Source: a virus. From it: DNA of 29,267 nt. The stretch is taken from positions 1 to 29,267 of the IMG/VR virus record IMGVR_UViG_3300020442_001789, one strand, 5' to 3'. Both the position numbers and the translations under genes were made by a program. Below the pieces are notes generated by a model. The model was not told the DNA's origin, did no database searches, and saw nothing but the letters and a program-made list of their open reading frames with translations. Below are positions 1-7,539 of this stretch, piece after piece. Position 1 is the first letter of the stretch; each line of letters opens with the position of its first letter.

Positions 1-736
1 AGGTCATACGACCTTGACCCTGAGGTTTCTTGCTGCCACCAGCGGGATTAGGACCAGTGTTTTTAACAGCACGAGAAGAGTATGCAGCACCGCTGTGCTT
101 GCTATCACCAGAGACCATCTTGCCGCCATCAGAGCGACTGTCTTGGTATTCTTTCTCGGACTGACCGTGTTTACCCTTGTAAATTTCGTCTAATTCTTCT
201 TCCTTGACACAGTTAGGGACTTCTTTGCCGCCCTTTTTCTTTGTGCCTTTGGCTTTGTAACCATCCCAACACGTAGATGCTCCCACGTTTTTACGTGCTT
301 GCTTGAGTCCTTCAAGCATCTGTGTATGGAGGTCTTCAATGTCAATACCTACGACTTCTTCCTTAGCAGTTACACCAAGGTCAGCAGCGTCACGTGCTGA
401 TTTCTCTCCTTTCTTACCGACAACGATGTAGCGTCCGTCTGCTTTCTTACCAGTGATAAGCATAGACTCTCCACCTGATTGCACAACGCGACCAACATTA
501 CGGTCGTCACCATGCTCTTTCTTTTTCTTCGCGACTGACTGTCTGTCAATCTTGAATCCAGCGTATCCTTCTACGACAGGCTCATAAGCATCGAATGCTT
601 CCATAACCTTAAAGACTCCCTCTTTGAGTCTCTCGCTAGTGGGGATTGTATCCTCTTCAATGTGATTGAGGATTCTACTCTGCTCTGCCTGAGTATAATT
701 CATCAGTGCTGCAGAGACCAGCATTTCTAATGTCAT
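1..736 (-). CDS. Conserved cyanophage hypothetical protein, possible virion protein (cut by window edge)
   Basis: The first 245 codons are present, from ATG at 736; the 3' end lies outside the window. The N-terminus (MTLEMLVSAALMNYTQ) is helical and followed by an acidic stretch with the word NHIEEDTIPTSERLKEGVF. The middle is rich in Lys, Gly and Asp, with a run KKKKEHGDD and a segment GKKADGRYIVVGKKGEK. A later segment around CWDGYKAKGTKKKGGKEVPNC resembles the low-complexity parts of cyanophage structural proteins. It lies 23 nt downstream of the cytidylyltransferase-like gene, whose stop codon overlaps a late-promoter-like ACTAAATA (761-768), which would fit late expression. No enzyme motif was found. 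Function is unknown; the virion role is inferred from composition and promoter only. Confidence 0.75.
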   Translation of the reverse strand, partial: MTLEMLVSAALMNYTQAEQSRILNHIEEDTIPTSERLKEGVFKVMEAFDAYEPVVEGYAGFKIDRQSVAKKKKEHGDDRNVGRVVQSGGESMLITGKKADGRYIVVGKKGEKSARDAADLGVTAKEEVVGIDIEDLHTQMLEGLKQARKNVGASTCWDGYKAKGTKKKGGKEVPNCVKEEELDEIYKGKHGQSEKEYQDSRSDGGKMVSGDSKHSGAAYSSRAVKNTGPNPAGGSKKPQGQGRMT

Positions 737-759
737 CGTTTTGCCGTAACTATACAGTA

Positions 760-1881
760 TTATTTAGTTGAAGCGTTTTTTCTAATCGCTGCGTTGAAAT
801 CTGAGAATTTAACTACCTTTTGGCCAGGTGTCATATTCTGCAGTGCCTCACGGTAGCGGTCAGTGCCTGCCTTCCATGTGTTACCACTGCCATCATCAGC
901 ACTGTAGTTGCTTTGGTCCTTAGTAGTATCAGCAGCAACCTCTTGTGCATGACTGAGGTCGTCTGGTCCTAGGTGAGCAACCTCAGTGACGTGACGTAAC
1001 CACGCACGAATTTCGCTTCCATCTTTCATCTCGAAGATAACATAATTAGGTCCACGATGTACAATGTGACCACGGAGTCCACTGTCATCATGCTCTACAA
1101 TAGCACCAACCTTAAAGATATGGTTGAGCATATAGTAGTCACGGAATGATTCAAAGTCTAACTTAGGAGCATACTGCCATACAGATTCATGGATACCTTC
1201 ACCCTTCTTAGGTTTCTTACCCTTAGCAGGAGGGGTCATGCCTGCAAGCACGTCCTGCATTAGTTTCTTAGAGTCCTTGTATCCACCAGTCCCATGATGG
1301 AATGAGTCGTGATCTCCCCCTTGGGCATGAGCTCGCATCTTTGATGCTGACAGATTTTCAATAGGGTCATCACTATCATTAGCACGAGCACCTGCAGACT
1401 TAATGTTAATAGATTTGAAGTCATAATGAATGCCGTTGTACTTGTTGGTCAACGATTCAAACTCTTTAACTCGGTCATCACCTACAACCATAGTGACATG
1501 CTCATGACCCTCATCATGGAGGTCACGTAACACATCAAATACATTTCTGTGTGCCTCGTTGTTTTGGATTGCGTCCTTATGTTGCTTAAACATCTTACGC
1601 ATGTGGTCCACCTTCTGCTGTGCAGACAGTGGATTCTTCTTGTGGTCCTGTGACCTAGAGGGGTAGATTCTATAATTACCAGAGTCACCACCGTGTGCTT
1701 TCACTGCATCAAGAAGTTTGCCATGACCTGCATGAGGTGGGTTAAACCTACCGAAGGTAATAGCGACATGTTTGTCTTCTAATTTCTTGTCAGCAGCAGT
1801 CTTGCCCTTCGATGAAGTGGAAGGTTTCTTCGCCTTTGCTGCAGCTTGTGCTGCCTCTTGGATGAATTGTAGAAATTTCAT
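760..1881 (-). CDS. Cytidylyltransferase-like nucleotidyltransferase with C-terminal barrel-like domain
   Basis: This 373-aa protein carries the HxGH nucleotidyltransferase signature in GRFNPPHAGH (residues 44-53), a VGDDR segment (133-137) and ENLSASKMR (175-183), the equivalent of the (I/L)SxTxxR phosphate-binding motif. Together these mark the family of NMN adenylyltransferases and cytidylyltransferases, which move a nucleotide onto a phosphate and release pyrophosphate. The substrate cannot be told from the sequence. A Lys/Ala/Ser-rich leader of about 36 residues precedes the domain. After a basic linker (about 218-230) a second domain holds VGAIVEHDDSGLRGHIVHRG, which looks like a KOW/SH3-type small beta barrel and may bind nucleic acid or protein. 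The start overlaps the stop of the ligase-like gene as ATGA, so the two are probably translated together. Confidence 0.8.
   Translation of the reverse strand: MKFLQFIQEAAQAAAKAKKPSTSSKGKTAADKKLEDKHVAITFGRFNPPHAGHGKLLDAVKAHGGDSGNYRIYPSRSQDHKKNPLSAQQKVDHMRKMFKQHKDAIQNNEAHRNVFDVLRDLHDEGHEHVTMVVGDDRVKEFESLTNKYNGIHYDFKSINIKSAGARANDSDDPIENLSASKMRAHAQGGDHDSFHHGTGGYKDSKKLMQDVLAGMTPPAKGKKPKKGEGIHESVWQYAPKLDFESFRDYYMLNHIFKVGAIVEHDDSGLRGHIVHRGPNYVIFEMKDGSEIRAWLRHVTEVAHLGPDDLSHAQEVAADTTKDQSNYSADDGSGNTWKAGTDRYREALQNMTPGQKVVKFSDFNAAIRKNASTK
761..768 (-). promoter_or_regulatory. Late-promoter-like ACTAAATA
   Basis: On the minus strand the octamer ACTAAATA lies about 25 nt before the ATG at 736. It differs from the T4 late consensus TATAAATA only in the first two bases, and similar octamers stand before other genes in this window (4506-4513, 13256-13263, 16873-16880). 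It overlaps the stop codon of the upstream gene. Assignment rests on motif and position only. Confidence 0.4.
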
Positions 1882-3062
1882 TTACCCCAGTCTTTAGCTA
1901 CTGTGAAGTTAGCGCGAGAGAATTCTAATCTGTCTACGAGTTTGAGTGCCGCACCGTCACGGATTGCAACGAATCCTTCAGGGTTGGTAGCACGTAGACC
2001 GTTTTCTGTTTCCAGAAATGTGCCGATACTTTTAATTTGTATCAGTTTATTTATGATTAAAGTCTTTGCGTCCATCAGGTTTTTGAAACCATCAAGTGCT
2101 GAATTCATCATATTGCTATTAGTATTTAGGTATTTCATTGACTCTGCCTTACGGTTAGTCCAGTCTAACTTAGACTTGAGAGTCTTCTTCTTATCTATTT
2201 CCTGTGTATACTTGTCACTTACAAACTTTTTGAAACCGTTTGCCATCTGTGATGAGGATGTAGGGATGACACCACCTCTGACAATCTGGTTGAAATAAAC
2301 CTTAAAGAGTGCAGGTAAACTGAAGGGACCCTTACCACCCTGTATCGTGTCAAGAAATCTACCACCAGAGGCGAGAGACTTCTCAGCAGAGAGAATGACA
2401 GCGTTGAGTCTAGACTTCTCAGCAGGAGACAGGTTTGCTGCTCCATTGATATTCTCAAACGTAGAGGAGAATACTGCTACGTCTCTGACACCCTGCAGTT
2501 TACTTACATCAACACCAAAACCTGCTGACAGACTGTCCATGCTATTACCTGAGTAAGTCGTATGGAATACGATACCCATCTTACTAGCACCTACCTTCTT
2601 ACCCATAGGGGAGTCAGCATTCAACACATAGGTAATGGTGTTGGGTTTGAATTTGTATTCTCCTGACGACTTGGAGAGTGGTTTACTATAGAGCAGGTCA
2701 CCCTGTAGCACACCATCAATAGGCAGGTCCTTTAGATACTTAAGACACAACTTAAGAATGGACCCGACTGTTGACCCTGCATAAAACCTGTCAGCATCAG
2801 CGTCAGAATATACAATCTTCGGGTCAGTCTTATTGAAGACCGACTTGGTGCCGACAAAGAATTGTTTAGTCTCAGGATTCCTACCACAAATGACAGCGGG
2901 TGCACCATCCCACTTGGTAGTAATCTTCACCTTAGACCCACCGCTACCCTCGGTGAGCATGTCACGGAGTGCTTTGAGAAAGTTGATAGCATTGGTGGCA
3001 CCTGCAGACCCTTGGTTAAAGATGTCATCTTCTAGGTGCTCTAGGTGTGTGTTCTTTGCCAT
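1878..3062 (-). CDS. Covalent nucleotidyltransferase (DNA/RNA ligase-like), DUF6267-type
   Basis: This 394-aa phage protein is normally listed as unknown, but it shows the ordered motifs of the covalent nucleotidyltransferases (ATP-dependent DNA and RNA ligases, capping enzymes). Motif I is KWDG at residues 50-53, where K50 would be the adenylated lysine. A motif Ia-like GTKSVFNK follows (71-78), then motif III-like GDLLYSK (121-127), motif IV-like NPEGFV (360-365) and motif V-like LKLVDR (373-378). About 230 residues between motifs III and IV are longer than in small ligases and look mostly helical. No OB-fold follows motif V, so a minimal RNA-ligase-like enzyme or a modified relative is more likely than a complete DNA ligase. 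The downstream nucleotidyltransferase gene is coupled by ATGA. The motifs are seen; the activity is inferred. Confidence 0.7.
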   Translation of the reverse strand: MAKNTHLEHLEDDIFNQGSAGATNAINFLKALRDMLTEGSGGSKVKITTKWDGAPAVICGRNPETKQFFVGTKSVFNKTDPKIVYSDADADRFYAGSTVGSILKLCLKYLKDLPIDGVLQGDLLYSKPLSKSSGEYKFKPNTITYVLNADSPMGKKVGASKMGIVFHTTYSGNSMDSLSAGFGVDVSKLQGVRDVAVFSSTFENINGAANLSPAEKSRLNAVILSAEKSLASGGRFLDTIQGGKGPFSLPALFKVYFNQIVRGGVIPTSSSQMANGFKKFVSDKYTQEIDKKKTLKSKLDWTNRKAESMKYLNTNSNMMNSALDGFKNLMDAKTLIINKLIQIKSIGTFLETENGLRATNPEGFVAIRDGAALKLVDRLEFSRANFTVAKDWGK

Positions 3063-3068
3063 GTCTGT

Positions 3069-3077
3069 ATTATAGCA
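3069..3077 (-). promoter_or_regulatory. Extended -10 promoter candidate (TGCTATAAT)
   Basis: The minus strand reads TGCTATAATACAGACATG, a perfect extended -10 element seven bases before the ATG at 3062. No -35 box is visible at 16-18 nt. Transcription would start at or next to the ATG, and no ribosome binding site is seen, so the message might be leaderless. It lies in the 58-nt gap between the nuclease-like and ligase-like genes. Confidence 0.4.
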
Positions 3078-3120
3078 GGTCTAGAGGGGTGTGGGTAGGG
3101 GGAGTGGACACTTTGACAAC

Positions 3121-4482
3121 CTACTCCAGCTTGTAGTAGGGGGCAGAGATGCTGGACTGAGATGAAGCATATAGTAAGAAGTCTTCACACAGTTGGTCCC
3201 TCTTCTCTCCTTTAATAGAGTCAATCAGATTAAACAGTTGGACTGCCTGCCACTTAGAGTATAGGAATGGGTCAGTCACCTTCTTAGGGTCCTTGAATAG
3301 TTTCTCTATCTCTGCAGGTGTTGACTTGGCATACTTCTTGAGTCCTGCCTTAATGTCAGCAATCATCTGGTCACGATTATTCGTAACCATACGTGCAGCA
3401 GTGGTAGGTATTTGTTTAGCACCACCCAGATGATTCTTAATCAGTAGGTTGATAGGACCAAGAGATATCTTTCCTTGGTTAGCACTAGCACCCTTGACTT
3501 CACCCTGCCATCCTGTCAGTTTAGTGCCACCAAATGTCCTGAATTGAATCTTCACACCACTCTTATAGATGATGTAACCATCTAGTGACTCCTTACCCAT
3601 CTCAAAGCGAGAAAACTGTTGCTCATTCTTCTGCTTCTTATCGAAGTTGATGGGTTTCATTCTTGCTGCAGCGGTAATCTTCTTAAGAGATACACCGATA
3701 GCGATATTCTTTTGTATCCTCTCTTGCATACACTGATTCAATCCCCTGATACTCTCCTCTTCACCTAGACATGCAGGGTCAAATGCAGGACCAATCAGAT
3801 ATATGTCAGCAGGAGACCACTTATTCTGGTCCATTCTGATGCCTTCCTTCTTAGCAACTCTCTTGAAGGCACCTTCAATTCTATCTACTGTCTTACTACC
3901 ACGGTGGAAGACATAGTTTTTACCTAGAGTGGAAATGATTTTCTCTGCACCTTTGTTACAGGAATCAATCCAATCCTCAGACAATTCTCTTCTTAGTTTC
4001 TCGCAGTCATTACGTGCGATGTCAGCAGGGATGTCAAACTTACTTGATGCCTTTCTAATGTTGGCCACATCAAACACTGTGCCTGCATCTGATTTACCAG
4101 TCACTGCTCTCACTGCAGCAAAGACACACTGTGCTGACTCAGTTAACTTAGTAATCTCAGCACCAGCACCACTACCGCCAGCACCCTTCTGCTTGTATAC
4201 AAATTCTGTTAGTGTCCCTCTAGTAGATTCAACTACTGTGCCAGAGAAACTAGATGGTGGCCATCCTCTCTGATACTTAGGGTATCTCAGAGCATCATGC
4301 CAATCGATATTCTCCTTAGTCAATGCATCTTCAATCGCTTTCTTCGCTGCGATTCTATCCTTACTGACTACACGGATACGTGTCAAAGATGCAGACGGAC
4401 TGCCTATGATTTGTGACTCATAGGTTTCTAAAACTTTGTTGGTGGCTAGGAGTATCTCGTCCTCAGTATTGGACTTAGCCAT
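3121..4482 (-). CDS. Conserved phage protein, candidate PD-(D/E)XK-type nuclease
   Basis: This 453-aa protein belongs to no family I can name with certainty. Residues 221-230 read KWSPADIYLI and residues 264-268 read VSLKK. A buried Asp after a strand start, followed about 40 residues later by (S/E)xK in a second strand, is the layout of PD-(D/E)XK nucleases, with D226 and K267 as candidate catalytic residues. A preceding segment, YVFHRGSKTVDRIEGAFKR (190-208), would be the helix that often carries a further acidic residue. A Gly-rich loop lies at 99-108. The protein precedes the ligase-like and cytidylyltransferase-like genes by 58 nt, so the three may form one nucleic-acid-processing unit. 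A CCTAAATA late-promoter-like site stands just upstream. Nuclease activity is an inference from motif spacing. Confidence 0.6.
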   Translation of the reverse strand: MAKSNTEDEILLATNKVLETYESQIIGSPSASLTRIRVVSKDRIAAKKAIEDALTKENIDWHDALRYPKYQRGWPPSSFSGTVVESTRGTLTEFVYKQKGAGGSGAGAEITKLTESAQCVFAAVRAVTGKSDAGTVFDVANIRKASSKFDIPADIARNDCEKLRRELSEDWIDSCNKGAEKIISTLGKNYVFHRGSKTVDRIEGAFKRVAKKEGIRMDQNKWSPADIYLIGPAFDPACLGEEESIRGLNQCMQERIQKNIAIGVSLKKITAAARMKPINFDKKQKNEQQFSRFEMGKESLDGYIIYKSGVKIQFRTFGGTKLTGWQGEVKGASANQGKISLGPINLLIKNHLGGAKQIPTTAARMVTNNRDQMIADIKAGLKKYAKSTPAEIEKLFKDPKKVTDPFLYSKWQAVQLFNLIDSIKGEKRDQLCEDFLLYASSQSSISAPYYKLE

Positions 4483-4491
4483 GCTCTTAAC

Positions 4492-5094
4492 TTAAGTTAC
4501 AAGAGTATTTAGGCAGATGTTTCCAGAGACACTGATGCGGTCCTCATCACAATTAAAGAATGGATAGACACCATGGTTTAGTTTTGATGGGAAGAATAGC
4601 ATAGTATCATTCCACTCGGGGTCTAGTTGATACTGATAGGATGTAATCTCTCCTAGGATATTTGTGAAGTGAAACTCAAAGTTGGATGCTGTGCCTTTAC
4701 TGTTGTCACATAGAGCATACTGCTCTCTCCAATCAGTAGGTATATTCAACCAGATAACAAAACTATACACTCCAAAATGATTATGAAATGGATTGTAGTT
4801 AGTTTGCTTCATGGTATTCATCCACAGGTTATCCAACATGAATGGATGTGTCCCTCTGGTAGGCACATTGAAGTCACCAAACTCCTCAATGTATCTCCCA
4901 ATGAATCGTGTGCATACCTTATTAAAAAACCAGTCCCCTTCATCTCTAAGATAAAGAGAACTGTCTACATGACCAAGCAACTCTAACTTGGCATCTTCTT
5001 TTGCCTTGTAGATATACTGCCAGAGTTTACCAGACTCTTGACTACTGAGTGTGTCCTCTAACCACCCTAGATTAGAGGGAATTATGCTCCGCAT
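4492..5094 (-). CDS. 2-oxoglutarate/Fe(II) oxygenase-like protein (HxH variant)
   Basis: The 200-aa protein has the layout of phage 2OG-Fe(II) oxygenases of the PF13759-like group. A metal-ligand pair sits in NPFHNHFGVYSFVIWL (H104, H106), followed by an acidic, aromatic stretch. A FFPSKLNHGVYPF segment holds the distal His (H174), and DEDRISVSGN holds the Arg (R186) expected to hold the 2-oxoglutarate carboxylate. The first pair is HxH rather than the usual HxD, so activity is less certain than for the HxD members. The substrate is unknown; hydroxylation of a base or of a protein side chain are both possible. The start overlaps the preceding 84-aa gene by 23 nt, and the gene ends 9 nt before the next start. 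Confidence 0.65.
   Translation of the reverse strand: MRSIIPSNLGWLEDTLSSQESGKLWQYIYKAKEDAKLELLGHVDSSLYLRDEGDWFFNKVCTRFIGRYIEEFGDFNVPTRGTHPFMLDNLWMNTMKQTNYNPFHNHFGVYSFVIWLNIPTDWREQYALCDNSKGTASNFEFHFTNILGEITSYQYQLDPEWNDTMLFFPSKLNHGVYPFFNCDEDRISVSGNICLNTLVT
4506..4513 (-). promoter_or_regulatory. Late-promoter-like CCTAAATA
   Basis: CCTAAATA on the minus strand, 23 nt before the ATG at 4482 and inside the last codons of the upstream oxygenase gene. It resembles T4 late TATAAATA in its last six bases. The same octamer precedes the gene starting at 16852 at almost the same distance. Confidence 0.4.
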
Positions 5095-5326
5095 TATACT
5101 TATCCTTGTTGTTTACATACCAAGTATCAGGATTTGTCTTACGAATGACGATGTAACCGTCATCTTTATTTGGGACATCATGATGTGTGACAACTTCGTA
5201 TTCTACTTTACTTAGGTCCCATCCAAGATGCTCCATGGCATCATTTAATTCAAGTGTTAATAGCAAAGTTTTACTTATCCTCCGTCCTTTATACTTTGAA
5301 TTGTCATTTGAGAACGATCTTGGCAT
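5072..5326 (-). CDS. Small hypothetical protein (84 aa)
   Basis: An 84-aa soluble protein with a basic N-terminus (SKYKGRRISK), a helical part (LLLTLELNDAMEHLGWDLSK) and a C-terminal half rich in Tyr, Asn and Lys (DGYIVIRKTNPDTWYVNNKDK). There is no recognised motif, signal peptide or membrane segment. It overlaps the upstream membrane-protein gene by 52 nt and the downstream oxygenase gene by 23 nt. An internal Met at residue 31 (start 5236) would remove the upstream overlap but discards the basic N-terminus. It looks real because its end fits tightly into the gene chain and no better frame occupies the space. Function is unknown. Confidence 0.6.
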   Translation of the reverse strand: MPRSFSNDNSKYKGRRISKTLLLTLELNDAMEHLGWDLSKVEYEVVTHHDVPNKDDGYIVIRKTNPDTWYVNNKDKYNAEHNSL

Positions 5327-5520
5327 TGGTTAGAATTCCAGTGACGAATTACTCCGCTAACAATAAAACAGTTAGTGACAAGATAAGTGAGAAGTATAAT
5401 AGTCCGTAGCACAACCACGTGGTTGTCATATTTTTCTGTCTTGTCATCGGAAAAACTACCTAGTGTATACTTCCACGTCTTGAGGACGCCCCTAAATGTC
5501 ACCTGGCGCTCTGTTTTCAC
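5275..5520 (-). CDS. Small single-pass membrane protein (81 aa)
   Basis: An 81-aa protein with one clear membrane helix at about residues 35-58 (VVVLRTIILLTYLVTNCFIV), preceded by a hydrophilic, charged stretch SFSDDKTEKYDNH and followed by GVIRHWNSNQ. Proteins of this design, a short charged leader followed by a single helix ending in GVxxHW, recur in cyanophage genomes as hypothetical membrane proteins; this is from memory, not a search. It overlaps mazG by 29 nt upstream. No signal-peptide cleavage site is apparent. Function unknown; the inner membrane is the likely location. Confidence 0.6.
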   Translation of the reverse strand: MKTERQVTFRGVLKTWKYTLGSFSDDKTEKYDNHVVVLRTIILLTYLVTNCFIVSGVIRHWNSNQCQDRSQMTIQSIKDGG

Positions 5521-6151
5521 TGTAGTTTACCTCAAACATACCGCCTGGATATCGTGCTGCAAGTTTGAGAGTGTTGATGTAAATGATTTCATCAAGTCGA
5601 GTGTCAAGTGCCATTGCTGCCTGTGCAACATACCACATGATGTCACCCAATTCTTTTTGCAGGTGCTCTTTAGTAGCAGTGTCATAGGGTTTGCCTTGAA
5701 ACTTCAGTTTCTTAACAATCTCCATGAATTCTCCTGCCTCTGCAGACATACCAGATGCAGCAGTATCAAGACGAGAGATGTTACAACCTGCTCTCTTCAA
5801 CTCACCATAACGGTCCATCAAAGAATTGAAGTCCTTAGATGCCTCTGAAGTTACACGGTCAACAAACTCAGTGTATTTGTCAAGGTCAATCTCAAACTTC
5901 TCGTTACCTTTCTTCTTTGCTTTCTCGCGCTCTTCAATCTTCTTGTCAACTTTACGCTTTGACTGGGGAGCACTGCCCATCTTTGCTGCCATATCTTCGG
6001 CAGTCTTAGGGGTGTCATCAACTTGTTTTTGTGCTTGCCCCTGTGCTTCATCTACCTTGTCACGTGCAGCACTATTGATACGCTCAGCAGCAGCATCTTG
6101 GTTGCCATCGTTAGGGTCGAAATTTTGGGTAAACTTATTTGCGTTTGCCAT
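5492..6151 (-). CDS. mazG: MazG-type nucleoside triphosphate pyrophosphohydrolase with N-terminal extension
   Basis: MazG enzymes split (d)NTPs or related nucleotides to the monophosphate and pyrophosphate; cyanophage versions are thought to alter host nucleotide pools during infection. The catalytic domain is the C-terminal half of this 219-aa protein. The EXXE pair is E138 and E141 in SAEAGEFMEIVKK, and the EXXD pair is E167 and D170 in KELGDIMWYVAQAAMAL, which gives the all-alpha metal site. The first about 85 residues are charged, rich in Ala, Lys, Glu and Gln, and likely disordered or coiled coil; this tail is not part of the MazG fold. The gene lies 2 nt downstream of helicase gp41. Family assignment is firm; the true substrate is not visible. 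Confidence 0.88.
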   Translation of the reverse strand: MANANKFTQNFDPNDGNQDAAAERINSAARDKVDEAQGQAQKQVDDTPKTAEDMAAKMGSAPQSKRKVDKKIEEREKAKKKGNEKFEIDLDKYTEFVDRVTSEASKDFNSLMDRYGELKRAGCNISRLDTAASGMSAEAGEFMEIVKKLKFQGKPYDTATKEHLQKELGDIMWYVAQAAMALDTRLDEIIYINTLKLAARYPGGMFEVNYSENRAPGDI

Positions 6152-6153
6152 AG

Positions 6154-7539
6154 TTAAATTTTGAATCCTTCAAATTGTTTTTTACTGTCAGTTTTGTATG
6201 ACACAGGGTTGTCAGGTATATCACCAGCGTCGATGATGTCTTCTTGTGCCGACTGCTCACAATCATACAATCTCATCTTCGCCCTGTCAATACCCACCAC
6301 GAATCGCTTATACATGGTGGGGTCATTGTATCTATTCTTCAACTGCTTGACCATAATCTGACCCATCTGCTCCATATCTTCTGTGGAGATGAGAGCAATC
6401 ATCAGGTCAGCAGTAGCAGGTAGACCAAACGATTCACTGGTGTCAGTAATCTCTACGTCAGAGTTACCGTATCCAGAGCGAGTGGTCTGAGTTGCAGACA
6501 CGATAGGCACATTCATTTTGCCTGCTAGTCCACGCAACTCTTCAGCGATTGACTTCACATAGGTATATGAGTTTACAATAGTGCCTTTATACCTACTACT
6601 AGCGCAGATATTGAGATAATCGACAAAGATAATGTCAGGATGGAAACCTTTTTTAAGGGACAACTCATTTAATAGTGACTCGAAGTGACCAACGTGTGCC
6701 GATGCAGTAGGATATTCCTTGACAACAAGTTTACCCTGTGTCTTCTGCCTCAACTTATCCATCTTAGCACGATACTTTGCCTTAGTAAACAGGGGGTCGC
6801 TTAAGGTTTGGATTGGGATGTCGAGGAGGTTGGCATCAATTCGCTCAGCAATCTTTTCCTCTGCCATTTCACATGTAATGTAGAGTACGTTGCGCCCTTG
6901 CATGAGGCAGGCACTAGCCACATGGCACATGAATAGAGACTTGCCGACACCTGTACCAGCGAGTGCGATATTGAGAGTCTTATTAGGGAGACCACCTTTG
7001 GTAATCTTGTTAAGATACTCAAGGTCGAATGGAATCTTTTCTTCTTTTCTGTGGTAGAAATCGTAACGGTCATCAGAGTCAGCTAGGTAATCGTGTCCCA
7101 CGTGGTCATCAAAGCATACACCCAATGCCTCTGACATGATGCTAGGAATAGCATCCTTAGTACGTGTCTTGTCTTGACCGTCAGCAATCTTTACAGACTC
7201 CATCAGGGCAAGGTAAATTGCTCTCTCCTTACACCACTTCTCAGTGGTATCCAGCAACCACTCTTCATTGTAGTGGTCTCTGTCGAGGTTATCAAGGAAA
7301 GACTCTACTTCATTGTAGATATCCTCTGTAATGTCACGCCTCTTTTCGACTTCAATCTTCAGAGCATTAGGCTCTGGTGTGGTGTCAAACTCATTAATGT
7401 ATTCAGATAACGTTTCAAAAAGAATACGTGATTTGAATACGTCGAAGTATTCAGGCTTAATAAAGGGCAGGACTTTGCGACTGTAAGACTCATCCAAGAT
7501 GAGTTTACTGAGAGCAACTTCCTCAATTTTTAGACTCAT
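6154..7539 (-). CDS. 41: Replicative DNA helicase gp41 (DnaB family)
   Basis: The 461-aa protein is the T4 gp41-type hexameric helicase, which unwinds DNA ahead of the polymerase on the lagging-strand template. An N-terminal helical domain spans about residues 1-150. The RecA-like motor follows, with Walker A AGTGVGKS (194-201), Walker B IIFVDYLN (303-310), and a downstream SATQTTR-type segment that senses nucleotide and DNA. Length is close to T4 gp41. It starts 3 nt inside the end of the preceding oxygenase gene, and mazG follows after 2 nt. Its position next to UvsX and gp43 is the usual cyanomyovirus order. Confidence 0.95.
   Translation of the reverse strand: MSLKIEEVALSKLILDESYSRKVLPFIKPEYFDVFKSRILFETLSEYINEFDTTPEPNALKIEVEKRRDITEDIYNEVESFLDNLDRDHYNEEWLLDTTEKWCKERAIYLALMESVKIADGQDKTRTKDAIPSIMSEALGVCFDDHVGHDYLADSDDRYDFYHRKEEKIPFDLEYLNKITKGGLPNKTLNIALAGTGVGKSLFMCHVASACLMQGRNVLYITCEMAEEKIAERIDANLLDIPIQTLSDPLFTKAKYRAKMDKLRQKTQGKLVVKEYPTASAHVGHFESLLNELSLKKGFHPDIIFVDYLNICASSRYKGTIVNSYTYVKSIAEELRGLAGKMNVPIVSATQTTRSGYGNSDVEITDTSESFGLPATADLMIALISTEDMEQMGQIMVKQLKNRYNDPTMYKRFVVGIDRAKMRLYDCEQSAQEDIIDAGDIPDNPVSYKTDSKKQFEGFKI

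Noticed and set aside
2125-2145. CCTAAATA inside the ligase-like gene
   Set aside because: No gene start lies within 60 nt downstream, so it is treated as a chance match and as a reminder that this octamer alone is weak evidence.
5387-5848. A 153-codon plus-strand frame across the MazG region
   Set aside because: It is antisense to mazG and the membrane-protein gene; the minus-strand proteins have clear motifs, this one has none.
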